From contig NZ_PQHZ01000040.1 in NCBI RefSeq assembly GCF_003385185.1, positions 1 through 60,045 on the forward strand: a DNA stretch of 60,045 nucleotides. Reading direction: 5' to 3'. Position numbers and translations under genes: made by a program. Every line of letters begins with the position of its first letter. The first letter of the stretch is position 1. Below, in pieces: positions 7,836 through 16,192 of this stretch. The stretch comes from Amycolatopsis palatopharyngis (GTDB lineage Bacteria > Actinomycetota > Actinomycetes > Mycobacteriales > Pseudonocardiaceae). Under the pieces are notes generated by a model that did no database searches, had not been told where the DNA came from, and was given only the letters and a program-made list of their open reading frames with translations.

Positions 7836-8424
7836 GTACTGCTCCTAGCGTGCGAAGGGCCAGCGTGCTCAGTTCGGGGATGACGTCGGGCCCGCCGGTG
7901 GTGAGCGGGCCGATCAGGACCTCTGCGGCAGCCCCGACCAGCGCGGCTGCCGTGAGTTGCGAGTCCTGCGGCGGCAGCACGCCCGCTTCGATGCCCTCGT
8001 CGATCCGGGCGGAGACGATGTCCCGGAAGGCCCTGCGGAACCTGAGCCGCTCCGCCTCTACTGGTGCGTCGACCGGTTCGGCGAGCAGGGCATAGGCCAG
8101 CCGGGGAGCCTTCAGTGCGCGGTGCGCGAACGTCTCGAACACGGCGACGATCCGTTCGGCGGTGCCGCCCTCCCGCTGCGAGGCGGCCTCGACCGCCGCG
8201 ACCTCACGGCTGACCACGATCCGGAACAGTTCGGCGACGAGTTCGGCCTTGTTCGGGAAGTGCTTGTAGACGCTGCCCGTCGCGATCTCGGCCCGGGTCG
8301 CGACGGCGTTGACCGAACAGCCCGCGTAACCGCACTCCGCCAGCAGTTCGACGGCGGCGTCGAGGGTTGCCGCTCGCTGGATGTCCAGCCGAGCCTGGAC
8401 CTTGGGGGTGCGCCGGTAAGCCAC
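7828..8424 (-). CDS. TetR family regulator of the acyl-CoA operon
   Basis: A 198-residue TetR protein. The helix-turn-helix sits near residues 25-50 (GCSVNAVATRAEIATGSVYKHF). The chosen start is GTG 8424 (AYRRTPKVQ), since upstream in-frame sequence is unlike the family. There is no ribosome binding site before it, and the palindromic operator 8427-8453 lies immediately upstream, so the message may be leaderless. It overlaps the dehydrogenase gene by 8 bases and heads the four-gene operon. It probably represses its own operon and perhaps the divergent DDN-like gene, with an acyl-CoA ligand likely but unproven. Confidence 0.88.
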   Translation of the reverse strand: MAYRRTPKVQARLDIQRAATLDAAVELLAECGYAGCSVNAVATRAEIATGSVYKHFPNKAELVAELFRIVVSREVAAVEAASQREGGTAERIVAVFETFAHRALKAPRLAYALLAEPVDAPVEAERLRFRRAFRDIVSARIDEGIEAGVLPPQDSQLTAAALVGAAAEVLIGPLTTGGPDVIPELSTLALRTLGAVHA

Positions 8425-8426
8425 GC

Positions 8427-8453
8427 AAGAAGTGAACCACTGATTCACTTCTT
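8427..8453. promoter_or_regulatory. TetR operator palindrome
   Basis: A perfect 10-bp inverted repeat, aagaagtgaa (8427-8436) and ttcacttctt (8444-8453), is separated by 7 bases. It lies between the tetR start (8424, minus) and the divergent oxidoreductase start (8498, plus). The size and placement fit a TetR dimer-of-dimers site controlling both directions. Confidence 0.8.
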
Positions 8454-8497
8454 GGGGCAACCCCTCCGGCTGGACGCCGGCGATACCGTTGTTCGGT

Positions 8498-8875
8498 ATG
8501 CGGCTTCCCGAAGGTCTGGCCAGGTTCAACCGGCACGTCACCAACCCGGTCCAGCGGCTCTGGGCAGGGCGATTGCCCGGCTTCGCGATCATCGAGCACA
8601 CCGGACGGCGTTCCGGGCGTACCTATCGAACGCCGGTGAACGCCTTTCCCGTGGAGGGTGGTTTCGCGCTGCTGCTGACCTACGGCCCGGATCGGGACTG
8701 GCTGAAGAACCTGCGGGCAGCGGGGTACGGCCGGATCGAGCACCGGGGCCACATCGTGCCCGTCAGCGCAGGTGAACCCGTACCCGCCGCCTCGGCTGAC
8801 TTCCTGCCCAAACTGCCCGCGACGATCGCGCGGCGCCTGCGCATCGAGTACGCGCTGCTGCTCACCTCCCGCTGA
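8498..8875 (+). CDS. Deazaflavin (F420)-dependent nitroreductase family protein
   Basis: A 125-residue protein of the DDN/split-beta-barrel family. It shows the pattern IIEHTGRRSGRTYRTPVNAF (about 33-52), then GGFALLLTYGPDRDWLKNLRAAGYGRIEH and a C-terminal LRIEYALLL-type helix. Members use coenzyme F420 to reduce quinones, nitro compounds or other electrophiles. The ATG at 8498 was chosen over TTG 8489 because homologues start near the RLPEGLARFNR segment. It is divergent from the TetR gene and shares the operator region. Its 3' end lies 3 bases from the converging DUF742 gene. Confidence 0.82.
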   Translation: MRLPEGLARFNRHVTNPVQRLWAGRLPGFAIIEHTGRRSGRTYRTPVNAFPVEGGFALLLTYGPDRDWLKNLRAAGYGRIEHRGHIVPVSAGEPVPAASADFLPKLPATIARRLRIEYALLLTSR

Positions 8876-8878
8876 GAC

Positions 8879-9307
8879 TCACAGGTCGTGCAGGCCGCGC
8901 AGTACCCTGCGCATCAGGTCCAGGTCGGGCCTGCCCTCCGCCGTCGCGACGCTCGCGTGCACGTCGATGAGCCCGGCATCGTCCATGTCGCCGATCAACA
9001 CCCGCGCCACCCCGAGCGGGACCGAAAGCAACGCGGCGACCTCGGCCACCGACCGCGGTTCCGTGCACAGCCCCCGCACGGTTTGCAGTTCGTTGCTCGT
9101 GACGCCGTTCCATGCGGGCCCCGGCCGGGTGGTGATCAGCGTTTCCAGCGCGTAGTGCTTGCTGGTCTGCGTTCTGCCCTTGGTCAGCACGTAGGGCCGG
9201 ACCAGCAGCCGGTAGGCGTCGGCGGCTTCGTCAGGGCCTTCCGGAAAGTGCGCATCCGAGCGCTCGATCCGTCGTCCGGACTGTTCGGTGTCGCCGGGAT
9301 GGCCCAT
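8879..9307 (-). CDS. Orphan DUF742 protein
   Basis: A 142-residue protein whose C-terminal ~110 residues match DUF742: RLLVRPYVLTKGRT near 33, then a winged-helix-like part with CTEPRSVAEVAALLSVPLGVARVLIGDM and the ending PDLDLMRRVLRGL. DUF742 normally sits in a four-gene conservon with a sensor kinase, a roadblock protein and a P-loop GTPase. None of these is next to it here, so it is a solitary copy. The ATG at 9307 gives a short Asp/Glu/Arg-rich N-terminal tail, as is usual in the family. Function is unknown; a role in GTPase-linked signalling is inferred. Confidence 0.85.
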   Translation of the reverse strand: MGHPGDTEQSGRRIERSDAHFPEGPDEAADAYRLLVRPYVLTKGRTQTSKHYALETLITTRPGPAWNGVTSNELQTVRGLCTEPRSVAEVAALLSVPLGVARVLIGDMDDAGLIDVHASVATAEGRPDLDLMRRVLRGLHDL

Positions 9308-9428
9308 GCGTGGCCGCCTCGCATGCTCGGGTCATGGCTCGCTGACGGCGTCGGCGGCGGGAAAATCCATATTACTGCGCGTGTCCAGGCCTCACCCGTT
9401 TGTCCGAGTCCACCCCTGCCCTTGGCGG

Positions 9429-10199
9429 TCAGTGAATGATCCGTTCCCGTGCACGGGCCAGCGCGTCGACGATCACCTTCTCTCTCGCCGTATCGAGGCG
9501 GACGATCGGGATCGAGCAGCTCAGCGCCTCATTCACGGCGCCGCCGAAGTCCAGCGGGACCGCGAAACAGCGCAGGCCGAGGGTCGATTCCTGTTCGTCG
9601 ACGGCGTTCCCGCGCCTGCCGATCTCCGTCAGTTCCTCGCGCAGGGCCGTGCGGTCGGTGATCGTGTGTTCGGTCCGCGCCGCGAGGGTCGCGGGCAGTA
9701 GTGCGTCGACCTCGCCCCACGGGCGGCCGGCGAGAATCGCCTTACCGAGCCCGGTCGCCCAGCAGGGCAACCGCCTGCCCGGCCGGGAGACGACGGCGAG
9801 CGAATGGCGGGAGATGCAGGTCGCCAGGTAGACGATCTCGTGGCCGTCCAGTCGCGCCAGGTGGATGGTCTCGCCGAGCTGGTCGGAGAGGTCGTTCATC
9901 ACCGGTTGTGCGCGCTGTACGACGTCGTCGTGTTCGACGTACGCGGCACCCGCCCGCAACGCCCTGATCCCCAGCCGGAACCGGGAGCCGGAGTCGTCGT
10001 GCTCCACCCAGCCCGTCCGTACGAGCGTCATCAACAGTGCGTAAGCACTCGCTCGCGGGATCGCCAGATCACTGGTGACCTCCCGGAGTGATCGAGAGGA
10101 CTCGGCCACGCTGAGATACTCCAGCAGAGCGATGGTTCGCTCCGCGGATTTCACGCTCCGCACACCCCCGCCGTCCAGCGGATCAGCCGTGTCGGCCAC
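9429..10199 (-). CDS. IclR family regulator of the KDG operon
   Basis: A 256-residue IclR protein. The winged helix is at about residues 15-75 (RTIALLEYLSVAE, then LREVTSDLAIPRASAYALLMTLV). The C-terminal effector domain contains LPCWATGLGKAIL and the GNAVDEQESTLGLRCFAVPL signature. GTG 10199 is preferred because ggagg lies 6 bases upstream; a TTG further up adds 11 residues. The gene is divergent from the sugar-acid operon, and two palindromes lie between them. It is therefore the likely effector-responsive switch, probably sensing a pathway intermediate such as KDG (inference). Confidence 0.88.
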   Translation of the reverse strand: MADTADPLDGGGVRSVKSAERTIALLEYLSVAESSRSLREVTSDLAIPRASAYALLMTLVRTGWVEHDDSGSRFRLGIRALRAGAAYVEHDDVVQRAQPVMNDLSDQLGETIHLARLDGHEIVYLATCISRHSLAVVSRPGRRLPCWATGLGKAILAGRPWGEVDALLPATLAARTEHTITDRTALREELTEIGRRGNAVDEQESTLGLRCFAVPLDFGGAVNEALSCSIPIVRLDTAREKVIVDALARARERIIH

Positions 10200-10252
10200 C
10201 AGTTCCTCCCAAGTGTGCCCTTGACGTTTCAACTCTCCGGGACTTTACTCCC

Positions 10253-10289
10253 GTCTACAACGATAGACGTTGTCTCCACTCGTAGACAA
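10253..10289. promoter_or_regulatory. Paired operator palindromes, IclR/KDG operon
   Basis: Two inverted repeats lie back to back. gtcta-N6-tagac is at 10253-10268, and ttgtc-N9-gacaa is at 10270/10271-10289. They share the gtctac/gtagac half-site theme. The second ends 10 bases before the KDG dehydratase ATG, so a bound protein would block translation initiation or the transcription start. They are the natural binding region for the divergent IclR protein. Confidence 0.7.
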
Positions 10290-10299
10290 GAGGTTCTTC

Positions 10300-11232
10300 A
10301 TGGCGCTGGCCCATCCGCAGCTGATCGACTCCCTCACCGGGCTCCTCGGCTTCCCCGTCACACCGTTCCGGGAGTCGGGTGAGCTGGACCTTCCGCGCTT
10401 CGAGGAGCATCTCACCGAGATGCTCGAGGCCAAACCCGCCGCGCTCTTCGTCGCGTGCGGAACCGGTGAGTTCGCCTCACTGACACTCGCCGAGCACCGG
10501 CGGATCGTGCGGACCGCGGTCGCACACGTCGACGGCGCCGTACCCGTACTCGCGGGGGTCGGCGGCGGCACTCACGTCGCGGTGGAGTTCACCCGTTCCG
10601 CCGAGGAGGGTGGCGCCGACGGCGTTCTCGTCCTCCCGCCCTACCTCCAGGTCGGCCCGCCCTCCGGGCTGGTCGAGCACTACCGCCAGATCGCCGCTGC
10701 CACCTCCCTCGGTGTCATCCCCTACCAGCGCTCCACCGCGATCTTCACGCCCGAAGCCGTCGCCGAGCTGGCCGAGATCGAGCAGGTGGTGGCCTTCAAG
10801 GACGGCCACGGCGACATCGAGCTGTTGCAGCGCATCCACACGGTCACCGGCGGGAAGCTGCTGTTGCTCAACGGGATGCCCACCGCGGAGACCTTCGCCC
10901 GCGCCTACGCGGCGCTCGGTGTCCGGGCGTACTCCTCGGCGACCCTCGCCTTCGCGCCGGCGATCGCCCGCGCCTTCTTCGACGCCTTCGAGCGCGGCGA
11001 CGACGACCTCCAGCAGACCCTCCTGCGCGAGTTCTACGTGCCGCTCGCGCAGTTGCGGCACACCACCAACGGCTATGCCGTCGCGCTGGTCAAGGCCGGC
11101 CTCGACATCCAGGGGCGTTCGGCGGGCTCGGTCCGGCCACCGCTGATGGATGCCTCCCCCGAGCATCGCGCGGAGCTGGCGAAACTCATCGAGCAGGGCA
11201 TGGCCGCCATCGACACCGCGCCGGCCGCATGA
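10300..11232 (+). CDS. 5-dehydro-4-deoxyglucarate dehydratase
   Basis: A 310-residue DapA-superfamily aldolase/dehydratase. It has the KDG-dehydratase blocks GLLGFPVTPF, ACGTGEFASL, VIPYQRST (with the catalytic-region Tyr), AFKDGHGDIEL (Schiff-base Lys), NGMPTAETFARAY, AYSSA and GYAVALVKAG. The predicted reaction is 5-keto-4-deoxy-glucarate to 2,5-dioxopentanoate with loss of water and CO2, in D-glucarate/galactarate breakdown. gagg lies 7 bases before the ATG. The next gene (semialdehyde dehydrogenase) overlaps by 4 bases, which supports the pathway assignment. A related hydroxyproline-pathway deaminase is the main alternative, but the motifs fit KDG dehydratase better. Confidence 0.9.
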   Translation: MALAHPQLIDSLTGLLGFPVTPFRESGELDLPRFEEHLTEMLEAKPAALFVACGTGEFASLTLAEHRRIVRTAVAHVDGAVPVLAGVGGGTHVAVEFTRSAEEGGADGVLVLPPYLQVGPPSGLVEHYRQIAAATSLGVIPYQRSTAIFTPEAVAELAEIEQVVAFKDGHGDIELLQRIHTVTGGKLLLLNGMPTAETFARAYAALGVRAYSSATLAFAPAIARAFFDAFERGDDDLQQTLLREFYVPLAQLRHTTNGYAVALVKAGLDIQGRSAGSVRPPLMDASPEHRAELAKLIEQGMAAIDTAPAA

Positions 11233-12764
11233 GGGCGCCGCAGGGAGTCGGCTTCGTGGCCGGCAACGAGTACCGCGGCAATGGCCCGGCGTTCCGCGCG
11301 GTCGACCCGGCGACCGGCGACACCACGGGCCCGGAGTTCACCACTTGCGGGCCGGATGAGGTGGCCGAGGCGGCGAAGCTCGCCTGGACCGCGTTCGAGA
11401 CCAATCGGGAACGTCCCGAGCGCTGGCAGGCCGCGCTGCTGCGGGAGATCGCGACCAGGCTCGGCGACGCGCGCGAAACCGTACTGGCAACGGCGCAGGC
11501 TGAGACCGGGATCAGCTCGACGCGGCTCGAGGGCGAACTCGCCCGAACCCGCAACCAGCTGCTCGGCTTCGCCGACGTCGTGGAGCGCGAGACCTACGGC
11601 GAGCCGGTGCACGACGAGGCCGACCCGGAAGCCACCCCGCCCCGCCCGGACCTGCGGCGGGTGTTGATCCCGGTCGGGCCGATCGCCGTGTTCGGTGCCT
11701 CCAACTTCCCACTCGCCTTCAGCGTCGCGGGCGGCGACACCGCGGCAGCACTGGCCGCGGGCTGCCCGGTGCTGGTCAAGGCGCACCCCTCGCACCCCGG
11801 CACGAGTGAACTCGTCGGCGCGTGTGTCGCCGAGGCGGTCGCGGCGTGCGGTCTGCACCCCGGCACGTTCGCCCTGTTGCAGGGCGCCGGGAACGAGACC
11901 GGCTCGGCGCTGGTCACCGCTGCGGAGGTGCGCGCGGTCGGCTTCACCGGATCCTTCGGCGGCGGCCGGGCACTGACCGCACTCGCCGCCGAGCGGCCCC
12001 GGCCGATTCCGGTGTTCGCCGAGATGGGCAGCCTCAACCCCATGTTCGTCACGGCCGCCGCGGCCCGCGAACGGCTGGACGCCGTCGTCCAGGGATTCGT
12101 GAACTCGATGACCTTCGGTGCCGGTCAGCTGTGCACCAAGCCGGGGATCGTGCTCACGACCGAGGGCCAGGAGTTCGCGAGCAGGACCGCGGCCCTGCTC
12201 GACGAGGTGGAGCCGGGTGTCCTGCTGAACCAGGCGACCAAGGACGCGTTCGAGGCGGGCACCCGGATCTCCGGAGTCGAGGTGCTGACGAAGCCGCGCA
12301 CCGAGATCGGCAAGGGGCTGCGGGCCGCACCGGTACTGGTGCTCGCCACCCTGGCCGACCTGCGCCGGGAGCCCGCGCTGCTGGAGGAGCACTTCGGCCC
12401 GTTCGCCGTGGTGGTCGACCTCGACTCCGAGGACGAGTTCGCCGAGGCGGCCCGCCTGTTGCCCGGCTCGCTCACCGCGACCGTCCACTCCGAAGCCGAG
12501 GACCATCAGCGGCTCGGACCACTGGTCTTCGAACTCGTGGAGCTCGCGGGTCGCATCGTGCACAACGGCTACCCGACCGGCGTCAGCGTCAGTGGAGCCC
12601 AGACCCACGGCGGGCCTTTCCCGGCCTCGTCGGACAGTGCCCACACCTCCGTCGGCTGGACCGCGATCCGCCGGTTCCAGCGGCCAGTCACCTTCCAGGA
12701 CGTCCCCGAAACGCTCCTGCCATCGAGTCTGCGTACCGCCCTTTTGTTCAAGGAGGAACAATGA
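11229..12764 (+). CDS. 2,5-dioxovalerate (ketoglutaric semialdehyde) dehydrogenase
   Basis: A 511-residue aldehyde dehydrogenase of the NADP-type KGSADH branch. It has GPIAVFGASNFPLAFSVAGGDTA near 155, a VKAHPSHPGTSEL segment, the catalytic-Glu region VFAEMGSLNP near 263, and the catalytic Cys in TFGAGQLCTKPG near 299. It should oxidise 2,5-dioxopentanoate from the preceding enzyme to 2-oxoglutarate, feeding the TCA cycle. It is coupled to the dehydratase by ATGA and to the solute-binding protein gene by an ATGA overlap at 12761-12764. Confidence 0.9.
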   Translation: MRAPQGVGFVAGNEYRGNGPAFRAVDPATGDTTGPEFTTCGPDEVAEAAKLAWTAFETNRERPERWQAALLREIATRLGDARETVLATAQAETGISSTRLEGELARTRNQLLGFADVVERETYGEPVHDEADPEATPPRPDLRRVLIPVGPIAVFGASNFPLAFSVAGGDTAAALAAGCPVLVKAHPSHPGTSELVGACVAEAVAACGLHPGTFALLQGAGNETGSALVTAAEVRAVGFTGSFGGGRALTALAAERPRPIPVFAEMGSLNPMFVTAAAARERLDAVVQGFVNSMTFGAGQLCTKPGIVLTTEGQEFASRTAALLDEVEPGVLLNQATKDAFEAGTRISGVEVLTKPRTEIGKGLRAAPVLVLATLADLRREPALLEEHFGPFAVVVDLDSEDEFAEAARLLPGSLTATVHSEAEDHQRLGPLVFELVELAGRIVHNGYPTGVSVSGAQTHGGPFPASSDSAHTSVGWTAIRRFQRPVTFQDVPETLLPSSLRTALLFKEEQ

Positions 12765-14326
12765 GGTCCCCTCTGCGCGTGCTGAACACCAGCAGGTCCC
12801 CCGTCCCGAGAGTCGCCGCGATCGTGGTCACCGGCGCTGTACTGCTGACCGGCGCCTGTTCGGTCGGTGGTTCCGAGGCCGGCGCCGCGGCCGACACCGT
12901 CCGGATCGTGCTGCCCGAGGAACCACCGACACTCGAGCCGTGTGACGCCTCGCTGACCGCGACCGGCCGGGTGACCCGCTCGAACATCACCGAGCCGCTC
13001 ACCGAGCGCGTACCCGAGACCGGTGAACTGGAGCCGAAACTCGCCACCGAGTGGGCGCAGAACGAGCCGACGTCCTGGACGTTCAAGCTCCGTGAAGGGG
13101 TCAAGTTCCACGACGGCACGCCGCTCACCGCCGAGGCGGCCGCGTTCTCCATCGAGCGCACGGTCAACTCCGACATCGGCTGCAACGTCGACGGATACGT
13201 CTTCGGCGACAGTGAACTCACCGCGACCGCCGTCGACGACACCACCGTCGAGGTCACCACGGCCACACCGGACCCGATTCTCCCGCTCCGGCTGTCCTTT
13301 GTGGAGGTCGTGCCCACCAGTACCGACGCCGAGGCGAAGGTGCGGCAGCCGGTCGGCACCGGGCCTTACCGGATCGAGCAGTGGAACCAGGGCGTGAACC
13401 TGCGGCTTACCGCCTTCGACGGTTACTGGGGTGAGGCCCCGCCGTTCCCCACAGCCGAGTACGTGTGGCGCTCCGAGGGCAGCATCCGGGCCGCCATGGT
13501 CTCCAGCGGTGAGGCCGACATCGCCGTCGGGCTCGCACCGGCCGATGGCGCGGGCGACCGGGCTGTCGAGTACCCCAACAACGAGACCTCCTACCTGCGG
13601 ATGGACGCGACCAAGGCGCCACTGAACGACATCAGGGTGCGTCAGGCGATCAACTACGCCATCGACAAGGAGGGCATGGTCGCGTCGGTGTTCTCCGGCC
13701 TCGGCCAGCCCGCGGGCCAGGTCGTCCCCGAGGGCGTCACCGGGCACAACCCGGACATCGCTGCCTGGCCGCACGATATGGCCAAGGCGAAATCGCTGAT
13801 CGCGCAAGCCCGTGCGGACGGGGTGCCGGTCGACACCGCCATCAAGATCATCGGCCGTAACGGGATCTACCCGAAGGCCGCCGAAGCCATGGAGGTCGCG
13901 CAGAACTCGCTGATCGAGGCCGGCCTCAAGGTGGAAATCCAGATGCTCGACGTGAACGCGTGGCTGGAGTACCTGCTGCGGCCGTTCCCCACCGACATCG
14001 GCCCGACACTGCTGCAGGCCCAACACGGCAACCAGGCCGGTGACGCCGCGTTCACGATGGGCCAGATCTACGGCAGCGATGGCGCGCAGAGCAGCTACGG
14101 CACCGCCGAACTCGACGCGCTGATCGAGGAGGCCGAGCTGGCTTCCGGACCCGACCGGCAGGCCAAGTTCGCCGAGGCGCTGGCTTACCAGAACGAGAAC
14201 GTCGTGCGGGACGCGGTGCTGGCGCACATGACCGGCATCATGGCGCTGTCGCCCTCGGTGACCTACGAGCCGAACTCCGCGACCAACGACGAGATGCATC
14301 TGGCCGAGATGCACCCGGCAAGCTGA
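12761..14326 (+). CDS. ABC importer solute-binding lipoprotein (Dpp/Opp type)
   Basis: A 521-residue SBP family 5 protein. A signal peptide ends in the lipobox LLTGAC, with Cys33 as the lipidated residue. The mature part shows the family's EPPTLEPCDASLTATG start, WTFKLREGVKFHDGTPLTAE near 105, PVGTGPYRIEQW and the RVRQAINYAIDKE motif. It should be tethered outside the membrane and deliver ligand to the two permeases that follow. The context suggests a sugar acid or conjugate rather than peptides, since many family 5 SBPs bind sugars. aggagg lies just before the ATG. Confidence 0.9.
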   Translation: MRSPLRVLNTSRSPVPRVAAIVVTGAVLLTGACSVGGSEAGAAADTVRIVLPEEPPTLEPCDASLTATGRVTRSNITEPLTERVPETGELEPKLATEWAQNEPTSWTFKLREGVKFHDGTPLTAEAAAFSIERTVNSDIGCNVDGYVFGDSELTATAVDDTTVEVTTATPDPILPLRLSFVEVVPTSTDAEAKVRQPVGTGPYRIEQWNQGVNLRLTAFDGYWGEAPPFPTAEYVWRSEGSIRAAMVSSGEADIAVGLAPADGAGDRAVEYPNNETSYLRMDATKAPLNDIRVRQAINYAIDKEGMVASVFSGLGQPAGQVVPEGVTGHNPDIAAWPHDMAKAKSLIAQARADGVPVDTAIKIIGRNGIYPKAAEAMEVAQNSLIEAGLKVEIQMLDVNAWLEYLLRPFPTDIGPTLLQAQHGNQAGDAAFTMGQIYGSDGAQSSYGTAELDALIEEAELASGPDRQAKFAEALAYQNENVVRDAVLAHMTGIMALSPSVTYEPNSATNDEMHLAEMHPAS

Positions 14327-14333
14327 GGACGCG

Positions 14334-15260
14334 ATGGTCACCTTTCTGCGGCGCCGCATCGTTTCCAGCGCCATTCCGCTGCTCGTCGTGATCCTCGGCG
14401 TGTTCTTCCTGGCCCGCCTCACCGGGGATCCGGCCAACCTCTACCTCCCGCTCAGCGCCACGCCGGAGATGAGGGCGGACTTCGCCGCCCGCAACGGCTT
14501 CGACCAGCCGCTGATCGTGCAGTTCGGTGACTATCTCGCGCAGATAGTGCGGCTCGACTTCGGCGAGTCGCTGCGGACGGCGCAACCGGCCGCCGAGGCC
14601 GTGCTGCGGGCCTTCCCGGCCACGCTGCAACTCGCGGGCGTGACCATGCTGCTGGCGATCATCGGTGCGGTGATCGTCGGCAGCCTGGCCGCCTACCGGC
14701 CGAACTCACTGGCCGACCGGGTCGCGAGCTTCCTGTCGTCCACGGCGGCGAGCATGCCGGACTTCTGGTTCGCCATCATGGGTGTGCTGATCTTCTCGGT
14801 CACCCTCGGCTGGCTGCCGACCTCCGGCACGGTCGGTGCCGCGGCCTGGGTCCTGCCCATCGCGACACTGCTGATCCGGCCGTTCGGTGTGCTCGTCCAG
14901 GTGGTGCGCGGCGCCATGGTGTCCGCGCTGTCCGCGCCCTACATCAAGGTCGCCCGCAGCAAGGGAGCCAGCGAGCAGCGAGTGATCTTCGGGCATGCGC
15001 TGCGCAACGCGGGCGCTCCCGTGCTCACCGTCGCCGGTGACCTCACGGTCGGGCTGATCAATGGCGCGGTCGTGGTGGAGACGATCTTCGGCTGGCCAGG
15101 TATCGGCAAGCTGATGATCGACTCCATCCTGCAGCGCGACTTCGCCGTTCTGCAGGCCGCGGTGCTGCTGACCGCGTTGACGATTTTCGCGCTGAACATC
15201 CTCATCGACGTCTGTTATGCGCTGCTCGACGCACGGGTCCGACAGGGGGCACTGGCATGA
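14334..15260 (+). CDS. ABC importer permease (DppB-like)
   Basis: A 308-residue inner-membrane permease with an N-terminal transmembrane helix, the typical extracytoplasmic loop ending in LDFGESLRT, and five further helices. The EAA loop reads VARSKGASEQRVIFGHALRN, and GLINGAVVVETIFGWPGIGKL is the DppB/OppB C-terminal signature. It pairs with the DppC-like permease encoded by the next gene, which overlaps it by 4 bases. Confidence 0.92.
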   Translation: MVTFLRRRIVSSAIPLLVVILGVFFLARLTGDPANLYLPLSATPEMRADFAARNGFDQPLIVQFGDYLAQIVRLDFGESLRTAQPAAEAVLRAFPATLQLAGVTMLLAIIGAVIVGSLAAYRPNSLADRVASFLSSTAASMPDFWFAIMGVLIFSVTLGWLPTSGTVGAAAWVLPIATLLIRPFGVLVQVVRGAMVSALSAPYIKVARSKGASEQRVIFGHALRNAGAPVLTVAGDLTVGLINGAVVVETIFGWPGIGKLMIDSILQRDFAVLQAAVLLTALTIFALNILIDVCYALLDARVRQGALA

Positions 15261-16192
15261 CCGGCACGAACGGGAAGGCAGGGCAGGTCATGGGAAGCAG
15301 GATGCTGTCCCTGTTGGGCAAGGACCGGTTCGCCAGTGTGGCCACCGGAGTGCTGATGTTCGTCGCGCTCTGCGCCGCCGTCGGGCCGACGCTGTTCGGC
15401 GACCTCGCGACGGAGCAGAACCTGCGGGCGGTCAACCTGCCCCCGCTGAGCATCGGCGAGGGCTGGGCGTTCCTGCTGGGCAGCGATTCGCTCGGCCGCA
15501 GTGTTCTCGCGCGGCTGATCGTCGCGGCCAGCACGACGATGTCGGTCGCGGTTCCCGCGGTACTCGCCTCCCTTGTGGTCGGCTCGATCTGGGGCATGTG
15601 GGCCGGGTTCCATCGCGGCTGGCGGGAGAACGTGTCGATGCGGATCGCCGACGTGATCCTCAGCTTCCCCTCGCTGCTGCTCGCGGTGGTGGTGCTCTAC
15701 GTGTTCACCCCCAGCGTCGCCAACATCATCGCGGTGCTGGCGATCGCGCGGATCCCGATCTACCTGCGGACCGCGCGGGCGGAGTCGGCCGAACTGCAGA
15801 GCAGGCTCTTCGTCGACGCGGCAAGGACCTTCGGCACCGGCAACTGGTCCACGATCCGCAGGCACGTCGCGCCGATCGTGCTGCCCACGTTGCTCACCGT
15901 GGCCGCGGTGGACTTCTGTTTCGTGATGCTGACGGAGTCCTCGCTGAGCTTCCTCGGCATCGGTATCCAGCCGCCGGACGTCTCGTGGGGGCTGATGGTG
16001 GCCCAAGGCAGGCAGGAGTTGCAGACCGCGTGGTGGATCGCCGTGTTCCCCGGGCTGGCGATCGTCATCACCACCGTGTCGGCGACGATCATCGCGGCGT
16101 GGGCGAGGATCGCGACCGACCCGGGCCAGCGGTGGCGGCTGACCGTCCCGAAGCGCAAGCGTCGTGATCTGGCCGGAAAGGGGACCGCATGA
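15257..16192 (+). CDS. ABC importer permease (DppC-like)
   Basis: A 311-residue permease. It has the DppC features: one N-terminal helix, the LGSDSLGRSVLARLI segment near 74, then five helices with the EAA-type loop (AARTFGTGNWSTIRRHVAPI). The segment LTESSLSFLGIGIQPPDVSWG is the OppC/DppC signature. It forms the membrane channel with the DppB-like subunit. It is translationally coupled on both sides by 4-base overlaps. Confidence 0.92.
   Translation: MTGTNGKAGQVMGSRMLSLLGKDRFASVATGVLMFVALCAAVGPTLFGDLATEQNLRAVNLPPLSIGEGWAFLLGSDSLGRSVLARLIVAASTTMSVAVPAVLASLVVGSIWGMWAGFHRGWRENVSMRIADVILSFPSLLLAVVVLYVFTPSVANIIAVLAIARIPIYLRTARAESAELQSRLFVDAARTFGTGNWSTIRRHVAPIVLPTLLTVAAVDFCFVMLTESSLSFLGIGIQPPDVSWGLMVAQGRQELQTAWWIAVFPGLAIVITTVSATIIAAWARIATDPGQRWRLTVPKRKRRDLAGKGTA

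Noticed and set aside
11822..12760. Upstream extension of the solute-binding protein frame
   Set aside because: The open frame runs back 313 codons inside the aldehyde dehydrogenase gene, but the signal peptide, lipobox and ribosome binding site all place the start at 12761.
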